Assembly (NCBI RefSeq): GCF_002261475.1
Contig: NZ_NEVN01000010.1
Location: 1-64,000, forward strand
DNA length: 64,000 nucleotides
Source: Bordetella genomosp. 5
GTDB lineage: Bacteria > Pseudomonadota > Gammaproteobacteria > Burkholderiales > Burkholderiaceae_B
Reading direction: 5' to 3'
Both the position numbers and the translations under genes were made by a program. This document shows, piece by piece, positions 59,257-64,000 of the stretch. The stretch's first letter is position 1. Each line of letters begins with the position of its first letter. The notes below the pieces were generated by a model. The model was not told where the DNA came from, did not search any database, and saw only the letters and a program-made list of their open reading frames with translations.

Positions 59257-60906
59257 TCAGGCCGGCATCATCACCAGCGTGTTGCTCGCGTCGGGTTGCA
59301 GCACCCACTTCTGCGCCGTGCCGGCCTGGCCCGGCGCGGGGGTGGTCCGAAACACCGAGACCGCCTGACGCAGCTGTGCGGCATGACCGGCCAGCTCTTC
59401 GGTCGCGGCAGCCGACTCTTCGACCAATGCCGCGTTCTGCTGACTGATCGCGTCCATCTGCGTCACCGCGACGTTGACCTGCTCGATGCCCAGCGTCTGC
59501 TCTTGCGACGCGATGGCCACGCCGTTGGAAATGGCGGCCACCTCGGCCACGGAGTCCACCACGCGCTGCATTCCCAGGCCGGCCTGCTCGACCAGCGCGC
59601 TGCCATGGCTCACGACCTCGGCCGACTCGCTGATCACCTGCCTGATCTCCTTGCCCGCCTGGGCACTGCGGTGTGCCAGCGTCCGCACTTCGGCGGCGAC
59701 CACCGCGAAGCCGCGACCATGTTCCCCGGCGCGCGCCGCTTCGACCGCGGCGTTGAGGGCCAGCAGATTGGTCTGGAACGACACATGTTCGACGATGGAA
59801 ACGGCTTGCGCCACGGTGGCGAAGCAGGCTTCGATCTTGCCCATGGCCTCGACCACCTGCGCCACGGACACGCCGGCTTCCCGGGCCGTGTCGGCACACA
59901 CCCGCGCGAGCTCGCTGCCGACGCGCGAACTATCGTTGTTCTGGCGCACGGTGGCGGTCAGTTGCTCCATGCTGGCGGCCGACTCTTCGAGCGAGGCGGC
60001 CTGTTCTTCCGTGCGCCGCGAGAGGTCGACATTGCCTTCGGCGATCTGGCTGGCCGAGTCGGCGATCGAAATCGCCGAGCCCTGGATGGTGGTCACTATG
60101 CCGACCAGCTGCCGGCGCATCGCCTCCAGCGACGCCATCAGGCTGTCGGGATTGCGGCCATCGCTCTGCAACGTGTGCGTGAGGTCGCCGGCGGCGATCA
60201 TGCGTGCAAACGTCTGCGCCTGAACGGGCTCGCCGCCAAGCTGGCGCAGGATGCTGCGGGCGATCAGAAACGACGCCGCCACGCCCAGGCACAACGCGGC
60301 CACGGACACCGACAGGATCATGGCGCGCAGCGTCGACGAGAGGCTTTGCGCCTCCGCGATCACCACCTCGTTGAGCTGCGTTTCGAGGTTGGCCAATTCG
60401 GTGAGCCGCGGAATCCAGACGTCCTGCATCGGCTTGAGCTCGCTCAGCAAGGTCGGATGCGCGCGCGCCGGGTCGCCGGACATCAGATCGTGCATCAACT
60501 CATCCAGCCGCGGCCCGATCGCCTTCTGATCGGCGATCACCTCGCGCAACAGCGCGCGCTCGGGCTCGGTAGTGGAGGCGTAACGGCGGAACTCATCGCT
60601 CAGCCGGTCGCGCAGCGTATCGTAGAGCAGGCCGTCCTCCACGAAAGCCGCCTGCGCCGCCTTGCGTTCGGCGGGATCGCGGCTGATGGCGACACTGCGC
60701 ACCGCGATGGCGCGACGCAGTGTCGCGGCGCGCATCGCGAGCGCGAGCTGCTGCTGCGTGTTGTTGACGACGGTGATCTCGTGCAGGCTGCCGGTCAGTG
60801 CGGAGATGGCGTAGAGCCCGCCACCCGCGATGGCCAGCATGGCCGCGATCAAAAATCCAAATCCCACCGCCAGACGGGTGGACACCTTCCTGTTTTCCAG
60901 CTTCAT
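59257..60906 (-). CDS. Methyl-accepting chemotaxis protein
   Basis: Transmembrane chemoreceptor, 549 aa. TM1 is FGFLIAAMLAIAGGGLYAI (about 15-33), a four-helix-bundle-like periplasmic sensor spans about 35-185, and TM2 is at about 190-212, followed by a HAMP linker (RSILRQLGGEPVQAQTFARMIAAGDL). The signalling tip EHVSFQTNLLALNAAVEAARAGEHGRGFAVVAAEV matches the conserved hairpin. The C-terminus lacks a CheB/R pentapeptide tether. The start at 60906 (MKLENRK) is the family N-terminus. The ligand is unknown; the 253 bp upstream hold its promoter. Confidence 0.93.
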   Translation of the reverse strand: MKLENRKVSTRLAVGFGFLIAAMLAIAGGGLYAISALTGSLHEITVVNNTQQQLALAMRAATLRRAIAVRSVAISRDPAERKAAQAAFVEDGLLYDTLRDRLSDEFRRYASTTEPERALLREVIADQKAIGPRLDELMHDLMSGDPARAHPTLLSELKPMQDVWIPRLTELANLETQLNEVVIAEAQSLSSTLRAMILSVSVAALCLGVAASFLIARSILRQLGGEPVQAQTFARMIAAGDLTHTLQSDGRNPDSLMASLEAMRRQLVGIVTTIQGSAISIADSASQIAEGNVDLSRRTEEQAASLEESAASMEQLTATVRQNNDSSRVGSELARVCADTAREAGVSVAQVVEAMGKIEACFATVAQAVSIVEHVSFQTNLLALNAAVEAARAGEHGRGFAVVAAEVRTLAHRSAQAGKEIRQVISESAEVVSHGSALVEQAGLGMQRVVDSVAEVAAISNGVAIASQEQTLGIEQVNVAVTQMDAISQQNAALVEESAAATEELAGHAAQLRQAVSVFRTTPAPGQAGTAQKWVLQPDASNTLVMMPA

Positions 60907-61159
60907 GCGCAGACTCCTTGTTGGTCTTAGACAAGGTCCGGACATGCAGGATAGGAACGGCGAGATCGACAGCGCGATCGAGCGCCTGCTATGCAGTGTT
61001 CTACTACAACTCCGGGCCACGGTTACAAATTAATTCGAGGCCCAAGGTCTGTTATGTAGAAGAACTTCTAATTCAACGAGCGCAGGAGGCCGCGCTTGCG
61101 TAATCGCAGCCAGACAGGCAGACACCTGACGCAAAGGCGAGACGGCGCCCTGCTGACGC

Positions 61160-61762
61160 TCAGCGCCGCTTGCCCAGCAGCATTGCCACGCCGAACAGAC
61201 CGCCCAGCGCGCCGACGGCCGCCAGCATCACGCTGGGCTCCGCCAGCCGCAGCGCCATCGTCATCACCGCGCCACCGAGCGCGATGATCAGCAGGCCCAC
61301 CAGCCTGCCGCGCCAAGAACCGTAGAAGTAGGTCTGGCGTGCGCCGTGACCGGCGCCGGGCTGGCGCGTCTGCCAGGCCGCCAGGCCCGCCTGAAACTCG
61401 CGCAACAGGCGCTCTCTGTTGGGCGCGTCGATGGCGCCGACCAGCAGCGTGGGCTTGCCCGGCCGGGCGAGCTTGAGATAGTCCTCGGCGCTCCAGCTGC
61501 CGATTTCCGAAAACAGCACCGGGCCACGGCGCGAGAAGCTCAGGCCCTCGGCGTCGATGCGGGCTTCGTTGCTGGTCGGAAATCCCTGGAATGCCACGAC
61601 CGGCGGCACGATCAAACAAACGATCGCCACGCCGATCGCCCACAGCGGTTGCTGCAGGCCGAACAGCAGGCCGAGGAACGCCGCCGATGCGATCAACAGC
61701 CCGATCGGCACCGACCACTGGTGCCAGCGCGTATAGGCCTTGACCTTGATACCCTGCATCAT
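61160..61762 (-). CDS. Membrane protein, candidate immunity protein of the adjacent effector
   Basis: 200-aa inner-membrane protein with four predicted helices in two pairs: PIGLLIASAAFLGLLFG and WAIGVAIVCLIVPPVVAF (about 20-58), then LVGLLIIALGGAVMTMAL and VMLAAVGALGGLFGVAMLL near the C-terminus, with a ~90-residue cytoplasmic loop between. It begins 12 bp after the stop of the large gene at 61775, on the same strand. A small multi-span membrane protein right after a VasX-like pore-forming effector is the expected place and type for its immunity protein. No family is recognised, so the role rests on context. Confidence 0.7.
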   Translation of the reverse strand: MMQGIKVKAYTRWHQWSVPIGLLIASAAFLGLLFGLQQPLWAIGVAIVCLIVPPVVAFQGFPTSNEARIDAEGLSFSRRGPVLFSEIGSWSAEDYLKLARPGKPTLLVGAIDAPNRERLLREFQAGLAAWQTRQPGAGHGARQTYFYGSWRGRLVGLLIIALGGAVMTMALRLAEPSVMLAAVGALGGLFGVAMLLGKRR

Positions 61763-61774
61763 CGCGTACGTTCC

Positions 61775-64000
61775 TCAGTCCTTGGCGGTAATGAAATTGG
61801 CGCCGCCCCCACCGGTGGGCACCGACACGACTTCCGGCATCCGCTCCGCGTCGGGCCAATACTCAACCTTGAGCACCGCGCCGTTGAACACGTCATCGTC
61901 CACCAGCAACTCGGCCTTCAGCACGGCATAGCCCTCATTCTCCGTGAAGTCCACGGCGGGGTCGAAGGGCTCGGTCACGAACTCGACGGGCGCGCTGCGG
62001 TCTTCGCGCAGCCACTGCCAGCCGCGCGCCCAGCCGGGTTTCTCACCCATGCCCCTGACGTAATCGTCGATCTTGTCCAGCACGCCGTCGCGCGCCGGTG
62101 CGGCCGAGACCGTCTGCTGCGACGGAGGCCTGGGCTGCAGGTCGGGATCCTGCGACAGGCGCGAGGCCCGGCTGGCCACCACTTCGGATCGCCCGGGGCC
62201 GGTGAACTTCAAGCTGTAGGCATAATCGCTGCCCTTGCCATAGCCCGGCAGCACGAGCTCGAGCACGACGCGATCGCGGCCCACGAATTCGCCCTGCATG
62301 AAGCCGCGCCATTCAAGATTGGCCTTCACGCCGAACACGGCCATGTTGAACGACTCGATCTCGTGCTCGCGCGATTCGAACACCGGACGATCCTCGTCGG
62401 CCTCCTGATACTTGGCGCTGCGAAAACGCGAGCGCGTGTACCAGATCTCCAGATCGGTTTCTTTGGCCGAGTCGCCCCAGAACTTGAAGTACAGGCCGAT
62501 GGCGAGCGCGGCGAGACCGATCACGATCCAGCCCCACACGGGAATGCCCAGCAGCACGGTGCCCGCCTGCGTGAGCGCGACCAGCGTACCCGCCGCGCCG
62601 GAGCCGGCCACCACGCCCGCCGCCGTGAGCGCGCCACCCACGCCGATTACCGCGGCCGCCACGCCCGACAGGCCCGACAGCGTCAGGAAGAACGACGAGG
62701 CCAGATAGGCGTTGCCCGCCTCGTAATTCTTGACGTCGTACTGGTCGATCGCATCGAGCGCGCTGTTCACGCCGTCGGTGAGCGTGGCGGCGGCCGCGAA
62801 GGCCGCGCCCGCGGTACGCAGCGCCGCCAGCCGCATGCTCAGGCGCAGATTCATGGTGAGAAGCGAGTTCTGCGTGACGCGCGCGCCCACCCCGCCCGCG
62901 ATCACCTCGCTGACCAGCGCGCCCACGCCCAGCACGCCCGACACGATGCCGAAGATGGCCTTGCGCTGCTCGGTGTTGTCTTTCTTCTCCAGCGATTTGT
63001 TCAGGTCATTGACCGAGGAGTTGAGCGCAAGCAGCGTCAGCACGCCGCCCGCGGCGGAGCTTGCTCCGTCAAGGCTCTTGGCCCAACGCACCAGACCGCC
63101 CAGCGGCGAGGGCGTGTGCACGCTCGGCACCGGCAACGATCCCGGCAGCGCAGTGCCAGGCGGCCGGTGGACCAGCGGACCGCCGGGCGGCGAGGCGCCG
63201 GCGGGCGAGCTCGACGGCGCGGCTGCGGGCCCCGGGCGAGCCGCGATCTGCTCGGGAACGAGATACGTGAACTGCACCTCGCTCGTCGTCTCGATGTGCG
63301 ATCCCATCCAACTCGCCGTCATCGGATTCGACGCGAAGTAACCCTCTGTGGGCGGCGCTATCGAGATCGAGTAGTTCAAGGTTCCGAAGGTGATCTGGTG
63401 CATCTCGGAAATGAACCGTGGCACCGTGGTCGAGTGCGTCTGCACCGACAGCACGATGTCCAGCCGATACGCCATGGTGGCCGCGACCCGCGTGTAGATG
63501 CGCCCGTTGAGCGGCCGCGTCGCGGTCGTGGTGTAGCGCAACAGTTGCGTGGACACGAACCGGCCAACGATGGCCGTGGTTGGCCGCACCGTGGCGGTGG
63601 CCGCAGCCGCGGCCCCGCTGCCGCGACGGTCCTGCATCCACTGCTTGAACGAGGAGCAGAAGTTGCGGATGTCATTGGCGCGGTCCAGCACGAATTTCGT
63701 CGTGACCTCCTTCTTGAGGAACTCCAGCAGCTTGTCGTCGTTGTTCGCCAGCGCGCGCCACATGGCGCGGTACTTGCCGTAGACGTTTTCTTCCTTGAGC
63801 ACGGCGTCGATCGCGCCATGCTCCACCGTCACCGCGCCGGCGCCATCCACGCTCAGCGCAAAATCCTCTTCGAGGCGTGCGCCGGTCTGCGAGTCGACCG
63901 GGCTATAGGTATCGAGCGCGAGCCAGAAACGGTCGCGGCCGAACCACCAGCCCCAATCGTCGGCCGCGCCCTCGATGGGCTGACGGAATTTTTCGATCTC
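61775..64000 (-). CDS. Probable T6SS effector, VasX / BTH_I2691-like (N-terminus beyond window)
   Basis: The 741 C-terminal residues of a large protein; the reading frame stays open to the right edge, so the start is outside. The visible part begins with DDWGWWFGRDRFWLAL and LALDTYSPVDSQTGARLEED, like the W-x-x-W-L ... Y-x-x-x-D region of VasX-type effectors. A Pro/Ala/Ser-rich linker follows (about 260-305), then Ala/Gly-rich hydrophobic segments (about 330-525, including SFFLTLSGLSGVAAAVIGVGG and IPVWGWIVIGLAALAIGLYF) that could insert into a target membrane, and a C-terminal domain with ESREHEIESFNMAVFGV. The family call is from general resemblance; no VgrG, PAAR or DUF4123 adaptor gene is visible here. 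Confidence 0.6.
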   Translation of the reverse strand, partial: EIEKFRQPIEGAADDWGWWFGRDRFWLALDTYSPVDSQTGARLEEDFALSVDGAGAVTVEHGAIDAVLKEENVYGKYRAMWRALANNDDKLLEFLKKEVTTKFVLDRANDIRNFCSSFKQWMQDRRGSGAAAAATATVRPTTAIVGRFVSTQLLRYTTTATRPLNGRIYTRVAATMAYRLDIVLSVQTHSTTVPRFISEMHQITFGTLNYSISIAPPTEGYFASNPMTASWMGSHIETTSEVQFTYLVPEQIAARPGPAAAPSSSPAGASPPGGPLVHRPPGTALPGSLPVPSVHTPSPLGGLVRWAKSLDGASSAAGGVLTLLALNSSVNDLNKSLEKKDNTEQRKAIFGIVSGVLGVGALVSEVIAGGVGARVTQNSLLTMNLRLSMRLAALRTAGAAFAAAATLTDGVNSALDAIDQYDVKNYEAGNAYLASSFFLTLSGLSGVAAAVIGVGGALTAAGVVAGSGAAGTLVALTQAGTVLLGIPVWGWIVIGLAALAIGLYFKFWGDSAKETDLEIWYTRSRFRSAKYQEADEDRPVFESREHEIESFNMAVFGVKANLEWRGFMQGEFVGRDRVVLELVLPGYGKGSDYAYSLKFTGPGRSEVVASRASRLSQDPDLQPRPPSQQTVSAAPARDGVLDKIDDYVRGMGEKPGWARGWQWLREDRSAPVEFVTEPFDPAVDFTENEGYAVLKAELLVDDDVFNGAVLKVEYWPDAERMPEVVSVPTGGGGANFITAKD

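Noticed and set aside
1-64000. CRISPR arrays, tRNA or rRNA genes, insertion sequences
   Set aside because: I looked for regularly spaced repeats, cloverleaf-like segments and transposase frames with terminal repeats and saw none; the retron is the only mobile-type element.

Overview
The window is GC-rich DNA (apart from one AT-richer island) from a betaproteobacterium, most likely of the family Alcaligenaceae (Bordetella / Achromobacter / Pigmentiphaga type). The main clue is three orphan Bug-type solute-binding proteins, each beside catabolic genes and none beside tctAB permease genes, a habit of that family. Small catabolic operons each carry their own GntR or LysR regulator, and there is a Fec-type sigma/anti-sigma/receptor set. 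The assignment to family is inference; there is no rRNA or tRNA gene to confirm it.

Layout. 1-446: 3'-truncated ycaC hydrolase. 621-1185: YefM-YoeB toxin-antitoxin pair. 2071-6586 (minus): Bug receptor, GntR regulator, two-subunit aconitase-family hydro-lyase and a PrpB/PEP-mutase-type lyase, an organic-acid degradation unit. 6740-8724: a retron, with a 145-nt msr-msd RNA bounded by a perfect 13-bp inverted repeat, followed by a reverse transcriptase fused to a TOPRIM domain, as in Retron-Eco2 (Ec67). It is clearly richer in A+T than its surroundings. 8812-12494 (minus): 2-hydroxyacid dehydrogenase, FAH-family hydrolase, SDR and Bug receptor, divergent from a citrate synthase fused to a DNA-binding domain (12635-13795). 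14009-20269: LysR regulator converging on hyuA-hyuB-MHS transporter.

20536-29947: iron acquisition. A Fur-box-preceded fecI-fecR-receptor operon and a second siderophore receptor with its own Fur-like box flank small membrane and disordered proteins, an SDR and apaH. 30008-32477: zinc alcohol/formaldehyde dehydrogenase, a disordered protein and heme oxygenase. 32580-35403: a two-gene operon (radical SAM protein; DUF4130-UdgX fusion) with a near-perfect LexA-type palindrome just after its promoter. 35503-37032: SLC13/DASS anion symporter. 37131-40568 (minus): phnDCEE importer without C-P lyase genes.

40672-47931: a hypothetical protein, an MFS exporter, a small lipoprotein, then a GntR regulator divergent from a fumarase/aspartase-superfamily lyase, Bug receptor and class I fumarase. 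48044-53946 (minus): a tight six-gene operon of LuxE-like acid-activating enzyme, LuxC-like acyl reductase, complete NitT/TauT-type ABC importer and SDR, with no luciferase genes. 54289-55173: FNT-family channel. 55282-57387: secreted HExxH protein with a rhodanese fold lacking its cysteine. 57767-64000: GAD-like/Tdi1-like protein, chemoreceptor, and a probable T6SS VasX-like effector (5'-truncated by the window) with a candidate membrane immunity protein.

The most interesting items are the retron, the SOS-linked radical SAM/UdgX operon and the LuxE-LuxC-ABC-SDR operon.
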